Below are positions 8,701 through 16,578 of a DNA stretch of 64,000 nucleotides, piece by piece. The notes under the pieces were generated by a model. It was not told the origin of the DNA. It worked only from the letters and a program-made list of their open reading frames with translations, and made no database searches. Position 1 is the stretch's first letter; every line of letters starts with the position of its first letter. Origin of the DNA: Spirochaetales bacterium Spiro_07 (GTDB taxonomy: Bacteria; Spirochaetota; Spirochaetia; Treponematales; Treponemataceae); the NCBI GenBank assembly GCA_001603145.1, contig LVBI01000018.1:1-64000 (forward strand). The letters run 5' to 3'. Position numbers and translations under genes: made by a program.

Positions 8701-8992
8701 GAGAAATTTCCTGACCGGCATAAGCTTCAAAAACATTTGGAACGATAGTTCCGCCATGCAGCGAAGCAACAGCAAGAGTATATGATTTTGGTTGAGAAGC
8801 GGCTTCAATCATTCTGCGGGAAAGTTCCGTGCGGCGGCGCATTTCAGCTTCCCATGCAAGCCTCTGCGCTTCAAGACGCTTGGCTTCGAGTTCAGCCTTA
8901 CGCTTATTGCATGAACGCACCAGAAGACACAAAATGATAATGATTACAATTCCGGCTGTAATAGCGATTTTTTTGACTTTTTTCTTGTCCAT
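5792..8992 (-). CDS. Membrane-anchored InlB-repeat protein with a C-terminal FGE/SUMF-like domain
   Basis: 1066 residues. Lys-rich start, one transmembrane segment (about 9-27) and a coiled-coil-like Arg/Glu stretch form an N-terminal anchor. Then come seven InlB/Listeria-Bacteroides (Flg_new) repeats, each ending in the F-x-GW pattern (SGWQD, DGWYE, SGWRE, AGWKE, MGWYA, DGWYS, AGWYA). Residues from about 800 form a formylglycine-generating-enzyme-like domain (NPVQNVSWFDAIVFCNKLS, GYRLPTEQEWMWCAMGG, SGNVWEWCWD, GFRVVR). In the motif equal to the active-site GGSFLCxxxxC of true FGE the first Cys is Ser (GGSWYSFSSLC), so oxidase activity is doubtful and a binding or display role is likelier. 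It probably faces the periplasm or cell surface. Ribosome site AGAGGG precedes ATG. Confidence 0.85.
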   Translation of the reverse strand: MDKKKVKKIAITAGIVIIIILCLLVRSCNKRKAELEAKRLEAQRLAWEAEMRRRTELSRRMIEAASQPKSYTLAVASLHGGTIVPNVFEAYAGQEISLEINADEGKILTRNSLKYSADGKNRVISGSKFTMPASDVVISASFENSLDGIYIDPRSRIHGSVSISKDDDARVHIRLKPHRGYEVLDVAVTDEPCTGEAHLFSFIKDKERDAHILVTWQPLEYAIDYDLNGGAFAEGAEPIASYFTSEESYSLETPERVGYSFSGWQDNAKHKILSIAPNTTGELTLKALWKPETYELSFFSDSEKPQTLSYTIEDIVQFPKPYKRGFSFDGWYELSDEEQPAAVAKLEKGNTGDKYYYAKWQPVVYEINFNCDGGSLVDEASAIKDYVISDKSYELPVAKRNGYKFSGWREAVASNQLVTSIAPNTARNLNFTAQWTAERYSIKFLDKDGSKLFDDKSYTIEQTVALPEPKKSGWVFAGWKEDTKAEKSFSSIKSGTTGNKTLYAQFRPEDNKIFMHLYGTGEKETVKVSLYNREMPTFTIENPVRDGWQFMGWYADANRTRKVTGTIAKGTTGDKNFYALWKCTVTFDSLGGRDCASRTISSSSPVIGALPETQRDCYTFDGWYSDKEFKHRLYENSRITKDTTAYAHWIPVPYSIVYRTNGGELPDSYVSEYTVETPQTALPVPKKEGFGFAGWYADPTFKTPVEVAARMQAAESRKLFERTLKRKKAAVTISATDSTNADSVMRKKQPLDSALSTLDVIYERQEELPVDITPSNDLTLYAKWFRFDAKVVPAGRYIRSAEALQIEDIPYDLEVSTSEISRSTYAAVMGVDPSDDSKSTYTNEDERMRNPVQNVSWFDAIVFCNKLSLMNGLTPAYKIKGSTNPDDWGPVPINNDEEWTAVEWNQNSDGYRLPTEQEWMWCAMGGPVMKRDLNKEGVNVVGYTKKFAGQDTFDSASGKKLKNYVWFTSNSKSKTHVSGLTEPNEVGLQDMSGNVWEWCWDPFVLRADDHIEEGEEINTGIYYRAIRGGSWYSFSSLCSVAARLSLNIYGRNGITGFRVVRMIRKF

Positions 8993-9237
8993 TTTGCTCT
9001 ACCCTCTTCTCCCTTAAAAGCTGAAAAGCTTCTTGCTATAGCAATTCAGCCTTGAACATAGATACTTTTTTTTGAAAAATTTTTCAGTTTCCGTTTTAAA
9101 ACATGAAAAAATCCGAATTTCTTGCTTATCATTTATTATCGGCAAAAGTGCAAAATTTGGGCACTGCCTATCGACAATAAATCATGAAAAAATAATAGTT
9201 CTAATTGTAAAATCGCCACATAATTTAACAAATTTTA

Positions 9238-9280
9238 CATAAAAAAAAGGAAGAAACGGCAAAGCAGCCATTCCTTCCTT
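9238..9280 (-). terminator. Rho-independent terminator downstream of asd
   Basis: On the minus strand AAGGAAGGAATGG... pairs with ...TTCTTCCTT and runs into eight T. A second, perfect hairpin (CCAGCATTGCAGAA / TTCTGCAATGCTGG, 9318-9355) sits between it and the asd stop codon without a strong T run. The rest of 9000-9237 is A+T rich and contains the upstream region of the InlB-repeat gene; I see nothing else there. Confidence 0.75.
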
Positions 9281-9366
9281 TTGATGTTCAAACTTTGATG
9301 TTACACTTTTTAGAAACCCAGCATTGCAGAAAAACAGCAACTTCTGCAATGCTGGTCTGGCTGCCT

Positions 9367-10470
9367 TTACAGCTTGTCAAAAAATCCTTTTGCCTTCAAA
9401 AGCTCTGCATTGAGAATGCCGCCGAGAGCTGCACCACGCTTTGTGTTGTGGCTCAACGCAACAAACCTGATGTCGAACACAGGGCATTTGCGGAGTCTGC
9501 CGACTGAAACAGCCATGCCTTTATCAGCTTCACGGTCGCGGCGCGGCTGCGGTCTGTTCTGCTCGTGGCGCACGATAATCGGATGTTCCGGCGCATTCGG
9601 CAGGTTAAGCTCCTGCGGCACGCCGCGGAAGCTTGTCCATACGCGCTCAATCTCTTCGAGGCTCGGCTTCTTGTCTTCAGGCAAATCAAATTCAAGAGAA
9701 ACACAAGCCGTGTGGCCGTCAATTACAGGCACGCGGTTGCAGTGCGCCGCAACAAGCGGGCCGGCAGCGTTTTCGATTTTGCCGTTCTTGACCGTGCCAA
9801 GAATCTTGAGACATTCTTTTTCAGTCTTTTCTTCTTCGCCGCCGATATACGGAACAACGTTGTCAATCATGTCAAAAGATGAAACGCCAGGGTAGCCCGC
9901 GCCAGAAACAGCCTGCATCGTCGTTACAATCATGCGCTTAACAGGGTAGCCTGCCTGCTGCAATGCGAAAATCGGTGCCATATAAGACTGAAGCGAACAG
10001 TTAGGCTTTACGGCGATAAAGCCCTTATCCCAGCCGTGATGCTTCTGCTGCTCAGCGATAATGTCCGTATGCTGCGGATTGATTTCAGGAATCAGCATCG
10101 GCACATCGTCTGTCCAGCGGTTTGCGCTTGCGTTAGAAACTACCGGAATTTCGGCTTCTGCATAAGCAGCTTCAAGCGCCTTGATTGTGTCTTTGTCCAT
10201 TTCGAGCGCGCTGAAAACGAATTTGCACTTGCCTTTTGCGGCAGAAACATCGTTTGCATCCTGCACGATTAAGTCTGCTACACCGGCCGGAATGTTCGCA
10301 CCGATAAGCCAGCGGTTCTCTACAGCTTCTTTATAAGCTTTGCCAGCAGAGCGCGGACTTGCCGCAACATAAGTAACTTCAAACCACGGGTGGTTCTCAA
10401 GATTTGCGATATAGCGCTGGCCTACCATGCCCGTCGCACCCAAAACTCCAACAGCTATTTTATTGCTCAT
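9367..10470 (-). CDS. asd: Aspartate-semialdehyde dehydrogenase
   Basis: 367 residues. Reduces aspartyl phosphate to aspartate semialdehyde with NADPH, the branch point to lysine, threonine, methionine and diaminopimelate. The N-terminus has the NADP-binding GVLGATGMVGQRY, the catalytic cysteine lies in KPNCSLQSY, and VSGAGYPGVSS and the IGGEEEKTEKE stretch are typical of the longer archaeal/fungal-like Asd branch. AGGAG lies 7 bases before ATG. It follows dapA by 60 bases in the same direction, so both are probably one operon supplying diaminopimelate or ornithine-like cell-wall precursors. Confidence 0.93.
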   Translation of the reverse strand: MSNKIAVGVLGATGMVGQRYIANLENHPWFEVTYVAASPRSAGKAYKEAVENRWLIGANIPAGVADLIVQDANDVSAAKGKCKFVFSALEMDKDTIKALEAAYAEAEIPVVSNASANRWTDDVPMLIPEINPQHTDIIAEQQKHHGWDKGFIAVKPNCSLQSYMAPIFALQQAGYPVKRMIVTTMQAVSGAGYPGVSSFDMIDNVVPYIGGEEEKTEKECLKILGTVKNGKIENAAGPLVAAHCNRVPVIDGHTACVSLEFDLPEDKKPSLEEIERVWTSFRGVPQELNLPNAPEHPIIVRHEQNRPQPRRDREADKGMAVSVGRLRKCPVFDIRFVALSHNTKRGAALGGILNAELLKAKGFFDKL

Positions 10471-10530
10471 TATAATTCTCCTATAAAGCCATGCACAACA
10501 AACCGAAAAGCGGCAAGTTTGCAGGCGAAA

Positions 10531-11439
10531 CTACAAGTTGCACTCTTTGAGCGCAGCCTCGATTATCTTCTTTGCATTGTCGTTGACTTCAACCAACGGC
10601 AGTCTTACGCCGCCAGCCGGAACATTCCGCAAATTCATGGCATATTTGATTGACGTCGGGTTGCCGTCAACAAATGCAGCCTTGAAAATCGGCAGAAGCC
10701 TGTAATGAAGCTCGCGCGCGGTTTTCATGTCGCCGTCAAGCGCTGCCATTGTCATCTTAGTGACAAGCTCTGGCGCAAGGTTAGACACAACCGAGAACAC
10801 GCCGTCTGCACCGGCAGCCACAATCGGCAGCGTCAGCGCATCATCGCCGCACATAACTGAAAAATCAGGCTTCTTGCGGCTGATTCTGTCGATAACTTCC
10901 ATCATCTGGCTTATGCTGCCCGAAGCTTCTTTTACACCGGCAATGTTCGGAAGATCGGCAATTCTGCAAAGCAAGTCTGTCGAAATGTTCTTTCCAGTTC
11001 TTCCGGCAATATTATAAACGATGATAGGAATGCCGACTTTTGAGACAGCCTCAAAATGACGGTAAATGCCTTCATCAGACGGTTTATTATAGTAAGGTGT
11101 AACTACCAAAGCATAGTCTGCACCCATTTTTTTAGCGCGCTCAACATAAAAAACTGCATCTTTAGTGCAGTTTGAACCCGCACCGATAACAACAGGAACT
11201 TTGCGGCCTGTCTTTTTAGTGTATTCGCGGGTTTCGGTCATAATGATTTCGATGAGCTTTACTTCTTCTTCGTGCTCATCTAAAGTCGGTGTTTCTCCGG
11301 TAGTTCCAAGTGCAAGCAGACCGGTAATTCCACCTTCAAGCTGAAGCTTTACAAGTTTGCGCCAGCCTTCAAAGTCAATGGAACCATCACTAAACATAGG
11401 AGTTACCAAAGCAGTAAATGCACCACGCAACTTTGACAT
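10531..11439 (-). CDS. dapA: 4-hydroxy-tetrahydrodipicolinate synthase
   Basis: 302 residues with the DapA TIM-barrel. Condenses pyruvate with aspartate semialdehyde at the start of the lysine/diaminopimelate branch. Seen directly: the GTTGETPTL motif, the YYNKPSDEG segment with the catalytic tyrosine, and the Schiff-base lysine in GVKEASG. GGAGG lies 6 bases before ATG. First gene of a dapA-asd operon in which the product of asd is the substrate of DapA. A terminator-like hairpin and a structured leader lie immediately upstream, suggesting attenuation control. Confidence 0.93.
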   Translation of the reverse strand: MSKLRGAFTALVTPMFSDGSIDFEGWRKLVKLQLEGGITGLLALGTTGETPTLDEHEEEVKLIEIIMTETREYTKKTGRKVPVVIGAGSNCTKDAVFYVERAKKMGADYALVVTPYYNKPSDEGIYRHFEAVSKVGIPIIVYNIAGRTGKNISTDLLCRIADLPNIAGVKEASGSISQMMEVIDRISRKKPDFSVMCGDDALTLPIVAAGADGVFSVVSNLAPELVTKMTMAALDGDMKTARELHYRLLPIFKAAFVDGNPTSIKYAMNLRNVPAGGVRLPLVEVNDNAKKIIEAALKECNL

Positions 11440-11458
11440 GATATGCCTCCAAAATATC

Positions 11459-11484
11459 TAAAAAGCCTCTCCAACAAGAGGCTT
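11459..11484 (-). terminator. Attenuator-like terminator in the dapA leader
   Basis: On the minus strand AAGCCTCT pairs with AGAGGCTT followed by TTTTT, ending about 20 bases before the dapA start. Being directly upstream of the gene in its own direction, it is best read as a conditional terminator. Confidence 0.65.
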
Positions 11485-11518
11485 CAGTCTAATACGGAAA
11501 TCTCTAAAACCAGCAGTG

Positions 11519-11577
11519 TCTGAATACGATTCAGAAACTGCAAGTTTATGCAGATTATTGCATTTTTATGCAATAAT
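11519..11577 (-). promoter_or_regulatory. Structured dapA leader of unknown class
   Basis: Three adjacent short hairpins precede the dapA attenuator: TCTGAA/TTCAGA (11519-11535), CTGCA/TGCAG (11538-11553) and ATTATTGCAT/ATGCAATAAT (11554-11577). I do not see the conserved core of the lysine riboswitch or of a T-box. A -10-like TATACT lies just beyond, at about 11583-11588. Confidence 0.4.
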
Positions 11578-11584
11578 TACAAGT

Positions 11585-11998
11585 ATATGCAGCTGAAATT
11601 TGCGTTTTCTTGTAAAAGGAATTTACAATAGCTTGCAAAATTTTTTTAACCTGCCTTTACTTCAGCCCAGCTGGTTCATCTTTGGGATATGTTTTGACTG
11701 CATTATGCCGTATGCAAATTCAAATTTGCCACCATACAGGTGCAAGGAGAGTATGCAAGCTAATGCCACACAGCCTGAATGCCGAATATTGGAATTCATT
11801 GCAAATCTTAATAGATTTTGTTATTGCCGGGTCTCGGTATGAATAAAAAATCAGCATTAAACCTGATTTTTTTTATTCTTAATTTCATGCCCGGTCATAA
11901 GCGGTCGATTTCTTCTTAAGGAAGTAACCTCGATACAGACTCTCTGCGCGGCTTTAAGCGGCGCAGGAGCAGGAATTCTCCGCACGAATCAAAAAATG
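11585..11998. other. Gene-free stretch, possible small RNA
   Basis: No convincing protein frame. The plus strand from about 11690 to 11840 contains several short complementary segments (TATGCAAATTCAAATTTGC, GGTGCAAGGAGAG) and ends in the clear bidirectional terminator at 11842-11877, so a small RNA read on the plus strand is possible. I could not match it to 6S, SRP, RNase P or tmRNA by their core motifs. Confidence 0.3.
11842..11877. terminator. Bidirectional terminator
   Basis: AATAAAAAATCAG (11842-11854) pairs with CTGATTTTTTTTATT (11863-11877), with T runs on both strands. On the minus strand it can end the chemoreceptor transcript whose stop is at 11999. Confidence 0.75.
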
Positions 11999-13918
11999 TC
12001 AGATTTTAAACTGTGAAATGACTTCATGAATTTTCACTACCGAATTTTTATTATTATCAGCTGATTTATTTACGAGCAACATTGTTTTCTGCATATTTTT
12101 TATAGCAGCCAGACCTTCGGTTACCGCAGTAGCTGTAGAATTTGAAGCATTAATAACAGTCTGCATGAATTTTCTCAAATGCTCAGAACTTTCTGTACCT
12201 TCTTCCGCAAGATTTTTTAGAGACTGTATCGCATTCACAACTTCCGAAGCAGATTTTTGCGTTTCATAAGCACCATTTTTCTGTTCTTCCATCGCATTAG
12301 AAATAACAGTTACAAGCTGAACATTTGCATTTACGTTACTGTTTATTCCTTTAAATGCTTCTCCGGCAGAAGTTATTGCATCGACACCGGCTGACGTTTT
12401 TTCCTTCATTTCATGAATTTTCAGCTGGATATCATTTGCACTTTTTGCAGCCATCTCTGCAAGAGAACGGACTTCACTTGCAACTACAGCAAAACCTTTA
12501 CCGTATTCACCTGCATGAGCAGCTTCTATTGCTGCATTCATAGAAAGGAGATTCGTTTTTGATACGATATTTTGAATTTCAACAAGCAGATCCCGGACAT
12601 TTTCTGAAACAATTTGAATTTCATTCATTGCTTCTATTGCATTTTTTACAGCCTTACCACCTACTATACTTCTATTTGCTAAAGCCTCTGAAACATCCTG
12701 TGCTTTTTTCGCAGTATCAGCTACATTCGAAATATTAGCAGATATTTCCGTAACAGAAGATGAAATATTCTGAATTGCATCAGACTGCTGAACAATATGC
12801 ATTTTTATATTTTCGATACTATCAGATAACATATTGATGTTATCATCTGCCCGGGCAACAAGTTCATTCTGTTTTTTACTGTTATCGTCAATTTTTCCAA
12901 GTGAAGTGTCCATTTTAGTCAGGGCATCAGCAGCAGAATGAGACGAATCTAAAATAGAAGAAGCAGCCTCATTTATTTCGTTGGAATTATCTTTCAGTTT
13001 TGAAATCATTGCAGAGAGTTTTGCTATAAGAGTATTTGCAGAAGACGTAAGTGCTCCAAAATCATCTGTCAGACCGATGTTTATACGCCTTGAAAGATCT
13101 CCTTCAACGGCAATTTCGTTTATGTGAAAAGCATTTCGTTTTATTCGCTTAGAAAGCCCTATTATAATCTTTAAAAAAGGATAAGAAACAAGAGCAAGAG
13201 AAATCAAGAGACAAGACAGCCCGCGTCTCATAAAAACAGTAACAAAATCACCCCTAAATTTTCCCATTTGCAAATCATTGAAAATTCCATAAGGAACCGT
13301 AAACATATTCATTCCGACAAAATAAACAGAAATGAAAAATATAAGAGAAATAGAAACAGAAATACTACGAGTCCTGGAATTTTTAAATATCGTCAGCATT
13401 TTAAGTTTGTCATTTTTTGCTAAAATCATCTGATCCAATGCCGTTATAACGGAAATTGTAGCTAGTCCACCAAAACCTACTGCTTGGGCAAGAATCAAGA
13501 TAATTCGACTAATATTAAAGTCCCATGTTTGCGACAAAAGATTCAATATCACTACAGCAAGCTGTCCTATAAAAGCACCAATAAAATCAGCATATATAAC
13601 GAATCTTATAAGACGTTTATAGCTTGAAAGGCAGATTTTAACTTCTTCTTCTGTAGCACTTCTGTTTTCTTTGTTTAATCTTCTCAAAATCTCATCAAAT
13701 GGACGGGAAACAAAATAGGCGAGAACATTTATAATTACAACAAGTACCGTACTTACAGCTAAATTGGACATAAGAGAAACTAAATGCCACATTGTATTTC
13801 CTTCATTCCAGATAAACACAAGGGCAAACCACCTCAATATTATCACGCATAAATACGTAATTAATGAAAAAATAGTAACAAAACTTGCAAAAATACTCAT
13901 GTTCATAGCATAAGGCAT
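11999..13918 (-). CDS. Methyl-accepting chemotaxis protein without periplasmic sensor
   Basis: 639 residues. Six hydrophobic segments (about 8-34, 49-70, 102-128, 138-160, 188-208, 232-255) replace the usual ligand domain. A short HAMP-like stretch and a long helical signalling domain follow. The CheA/CheW-binding hairpin tip is [25 protein letters not shown] (about 455-479). It signals to the flagellar motor. With no large extracytoplasmic domain it may sense membrane state or work with a partner. Its architecture matches the chemoreceptor at 47521-49386 rather than the dCache type. Its DNA is more A+T rich than that of its neighbours, and the 400 bases upstream are extremely A+T rich. Confidence 0.9.
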   Translation of the reverse strand: MPYAMNMSIFASFVTIFSLITYLCVIILRWFALVFIWNEGNTMWHLVSLMSNLAVSTVLVVIINVLAYFVSRPFDEILRRLNKENRSATEEEVKICLSSYKRLIRFVIYADFIGAFIGQLAVVILNLLSQTWDFNISRIILILAQAVGFGGLATISVITALDQMILAKNDKLKMLTIFKNSRTRSISVSISLIFFISVYFVGMNMFTVPYGIFNDLQMGKFRGDFVTVFMRRGLSCLLISLALVSYPFLKIIIGLSKRIKRNAFHINEIAVEGDLSRRINIGLTDDFGALTSSANTLIAKLSAMISKLKDNSNEINEAASSILDSSHSAADALTKMDTSLGKIDDNSKKQNELVARADDNINMLSDSIENIKMHIVQQSDAIQNISSSVTEISANISNVADTAKKAQDVSEALANRSIVGGKAVKNAIEAMNEIQIVSENVRDLLVEIQNIVSKTNLLSMNAAIEAAHAGEYGKGFAVVASEVRSLAEMAAKSANDIQLKIHEMKEKTSAGVDAITSAGEAFKGINSNVNANVQLVTVISNAMEEQKNGAYETQKSASEVVNAIQSLKNLAEEGTESSEHLRKFMQTVINASNSTATAVTEGLAAIKNMQKTMLLVNKSADNNKNSVVKIHEVISQFKI

Positions 13919-14353
13919 ATTTTCATATTTTGCAATGCTTTAATATATATATTTTTATTATTTTTATATTTATCATATAATTTATTTTTATATTATTTTT
14001 TATTTTATTAATACAAATAATATAACACTTTATCATCACATTATAGAAAGAAGAACAGACATAAGGGCATCTCTAAAAACTGAAATTTTTAGATATGCTC
14101 ATAAAAAAGCTTGAAAAAAAATAATTTTCATCAAATCTTGTCTTATACAAGTATTAAAGAAAATTTAGAAAAGAATGAACGAACCTCATGCAGAGCGTTC
14201 TGAATATAATTACAGCAGATAATGAACAAAACTCTGCGGCTATCGTAGAATCCTGCACTTATTATTCACTTTTTGAATTTTGTTATAAAACAAGAATTTA
14301 TTATTCTTTTCAGCAGCCAGATTAAGCTGTATGAAAATTTGCCTATTACTGAT
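13919..14353. other. A+T-rich intergenic stretch
   Basis: No protein frame is supported. Bases 13930-14040 are almost pure A/T and contain the promoter region of the minus-strand chemoreceptor. Around 14066-14100 lies a hairpin (GCATCTCTAAAAAC ... TTTTTAGATATGC) related to the palindrome at 28756-28783. Nothing else is recognised. Confidence 0.5.
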
Positions 14354-14833
14354 TTAATGATCCTTGTCAGAAAGTTCCTGTACTTTTGATTCCTCTAGCT
14401 GATCATATGCAGGCGGCTGCATTATGGCGCGTGCAAGTTCAGACTGATACTGCACAGGTTTTGAAGCCATGCTTGTTCGGGCAGACTGCGTATTAAAAGC
14501 AGCGGCCCTATCAGCTTCGCTCTGAACCGCCTGAGCCGCACCGCCAGACATGGCAGCTGTTTCCCAAGCGGCACAGGCTGAATATGGGTTCTTGTTTGAA
14601 GGCTCGGCAGTTTCTGCACCGCCGCTCCACGAGCCAATCAAGCAAAGCACAAGCGTTATAATCAGCACGCCGCCAGACCAGATTCCAAGAGCGGCAAGGC
14701 AAGGCCACAGCGGCAGCTTGACAAACTTATGCAGCAGAAACAACACAAATGCAAGAACCGCCCATTCAAGGTTGAGAACAAGATTGAGCACAAAGCTTAT
14801 AATAAAACTGCCTGTAAATCTGAATTTCTGCAT
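14354..14833 (-). CDS. Hypothetical membrane protein
   Basis: 159 residues. Two hydrophobic helices (about 10-36 and 40-68) are followed by a 90-residue polar, alanine-rich tail ending in EESKVQELSDKDH. No family recognised. The tail is low in predicted structure and probably cytoplasmic. The gene precedes no obvious partner: the small protein at 14882-15106 ends 48 bases upstream in the same direction, so the two may share a transcript. Confidence 0.65.
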   Translation of the reverse strand: MQKFRFTGSFIISFVLNLVLNLEWAVLAFVLFLLHKFVKLPLWPCLAALGIWSGGVLIITLVLCLIGSWSGGAETAEPSNKNPYSACAAWETAAMSGGAAQAVQSEADRAAAFNTQSARTSMASKPVQYQSELARAIMQPPAYDQLEESKVQELSDKDH

Positions 14834-14881
14834 TGTTTTCAGCCCCTTTGCTATGCTATTGCTGCGCGGACAACATCAGCT

Positions 14882-15106
14882 TTAAGAAAGGCACGAGCTT
14901 TTAGAAGGCTCTTCCGGATGAGCCGTAACAAAGCCGCATCTTGCTTCGCGGTTAAGCTCGCTAAGCTCTTTCTTGCCGTCTATGTAAAGCTGATAGTCTA
15001 TTCCGGCTGATTCAGAGCCGCAACCAGCACAATCCATGTCTTCAAGTGCGGCGCGCACAATTTCTTCGCGCTCTTCTTTTGTCGTGTCTTTTATCAAAAT
15101 GCTCAT
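14882..15106 (-). CDS. Small protein of 74 residues, function unknown
   Basis: Begins MSILIKDTTKEEREEIVRAALEDMDC and contains five cysteines, including CAGCG, plus YIDGKKELSELNREA near the middle. The start resembles short clostridial proteins that begin with an IKDTTKEER motif, and the YxxGxxExxEL segment recalls VbhA-type antitoxins. Both are loose resemblances, so no function is assigned. The longer frame reaching 15472 is opposite the GH43 gene and is not real. The chosen start is supported by a promoter with exact 17-base spacing ending 6 bases before ATG. It is divergent from the GH43 gene across 99 bases. Confidence 0.65.
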   Translation of the reverse strand: MSILIKDTTKEEREEIVRAALEDMDCAGCGSESAGIDYQLYIDGKKELSELNREARCGFVTAHPEEPSKSSCLS

Positions 15107-15112
15107 GCCAAT

Positions 15113-15141
15113 ATAATAGAAGAAACTCCCTATATCTGCAA
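15113..15141 (-). promoter_or_regulatory. Promoter of the 74-residue gene, likely leaderless
   Basis: On the minus strand TTGCAG (15136-15141), 17 bases, TATTAT (15113-15118), six bases, then ATG. The expected start of transcription is the start codon itself, and there is no ribosome site. Confidence 0.6.
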
Positions 15142-15205
15142 CACTTTCAAAATCATAATATGAAAAGACACGGAAACCAAAACGTGAAAAGCAAAGGACA
15201 TTCAA

Positions 15206-16555
15206 ATGAAAAAGCAAGCATTCAATCCGTACCTTCCTTCTTGGGAATATATTCCGGACGGAGAGCCGCATGTCTTTGACGGCAGAATCTATGTTTTCGG
15301 CTCGCACGACATTTTTAACGGCTGGGTTTTCTGCCTGGGCGATTACATCTGCTATTCTGCGTCTGTTGACGACTTGAGCGACTGGCGCTATGAGGGCGTT
15401 ATCTACCCAAAAACAGCTGACCCTCTCAACAAAGACGGCAAAATGTGCCTTTACGCCCCGGACGTAACGCAAGGCCCTGACGGCAGATACTACCTCTATT
15501 ATGCGCTCGACAAAGTGAGCGTCATTTCTGTTGCGGTTTCAGACACTCCGGCAGGCAAATACGAATTCTATGGTTATGTTCATTATAAAGACGGAACAAG
15601 GCTCGGCGAGCGCAAAGGCGATGAACCGCAGTTTGACCCGGGCGTGATTACCGAAGGCAACAAGACTTATCTTTACACAGGCTTTTGCGGCAGGGGCGAT
15701 AAAAGCCGCCACGGCTCAATGTGCACCACGCTCGGCAGCGACATGCTGACAATTGAAGAAGAGCCTGTTTTTGTTGTGCCCGGCATTGAATATGCGAAAG
15801 GCACTTCATTTGAAGGTCATTCATTCTTTGAAGCGTCTTCAATCAGAAAAATCGGCGACGTTTATTACTTCATCTATTCATGCGAGTCTATGCGCGAGCT
15901 TTGCTACGCAACTTCAAAGAACCCGCGCAAAGATTTTGTCTACGGCGGCGTGCTAGTTTCTAACGAAGGCGGCAACAATCACGGCAGCATTGTCAAGATA
16001 AAAGACAGCTGGTACGTTTTCTATCACCGACAGACAAACGGAAATTGGTACAGCCGTCAGGGCTGCGCCGAAAAGATTGAGATTATGCCAGACGGTTCAA
16101 TTCCGCAAGTTGAGATGACTTCATGCGGCCTGAACGGCGCGCCGCTTAAAGGCAAGGGCGAATATTCGGCGCACATTGCATGCAGCCTTTATAATAGAAA
16201 AGAAAACAACTTTTTTGTGCCCGGCAGCTATCCGCGCCTTACGCAAGACGGCAAAGACGGCGATGAAATTGAAGGCCACATCGAAAACATAAGAGGCGGC
16301 GATACAATCGGCTTCAAATACTTTGACTTCAAAGACACAAAGAAGATTACGATTATCACGCGCGGCTATTGCAGTGGCACTTTTGAGGTTAGAACCGCAC
16401 TTGACGCGCCCGCTCTTGCCAAAATCAAGGTTGAATTCACAAACAACTGGGAAAAATTCTCAAGCCCGGTAGACCTTTCGTGCGGCAAAGCACCGCTCTA
16501 CCTCACTTATTGCGGCAACGACGTAGCCATGCTCAAAGGCATAATCTTAGAGTAG
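15206..16555 (+). CDS. Cytoplasmic family 43 glycoside hydrolase
   Basis: 449 residues with no signal peptide: a GH43 five-bladed propeller (about 15-310) followed by a beta-sandwich (about 320-449) like the family's carbohydrate-binding tail. Such enzymes remove arabinose, xylose or galactose units from oligosaccharides. The acid is Glu209 in FFEASSIRK, the pKa-modulating residue is Asp86 in LYAPDVTQGPDG, and the position of the usual base Asp (DPHVF) is Glu20 (GEPHVFDGRIYVFGSHD), an unusual replacement. AAAGGA lies 9 bases before ATG. Lack of export suggests it trims imported oligosaccharides. Exact substrate unknown. Confidence 0.85.
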   Translation: MKKQAFNPYLPSWEYIPDGEPHVFDGRIYVFGSHDIFNGWVFCLGDYICYSASVDDLSDWRYEGVIYPKTADPLNKDGKMCLYAPDVTQGPDGRYYLYYALDKVSVISVAVSDTPAGKYEFYGYVHYKDGTRLGERKGDEPQFDPGVITEGNKTYLYTGFCGRGDKSRHGSMCTTLGSDMLTIEEEPVFVVPGIEYAKGTSFEGHSFFEASSIRKIGDVYYFIYSCESMRELCYATSKNPRKDFVYGGVLVSNEGGNNHGSIVKIKDSWYVFYHRQTNGNWYSRQGCAEKIEIMPDGSIPQVEMTSCGLNGAPLKGKGEYSAHIACSLYNRKENNFFVPGSYPRLTQDGKDGDEIEGHIENIRGGDTIGFKYFDFKDTKKITIITRGYCSGTFEVRTALDAPALAKIKVEFTNNWEKFSSPVDLSCGKAPLYLTYCGNDVAMLKGIILE

Positions 16556-16578
16556 GCTTTTAAGCTGAGAGAAGCTCA

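Noticed and set aside
11460-11640. Lysine riboswitch or T-box before dapA
   Set aside because: The conserved core motifs of either class are not visible in the leader.
15109-15472. A longer 196-residue version of the small minus-strand gene
   Set aside because: The extra part is opposite the GH43 gene, crosses the promoter region and does not resemble the 74-residue core.
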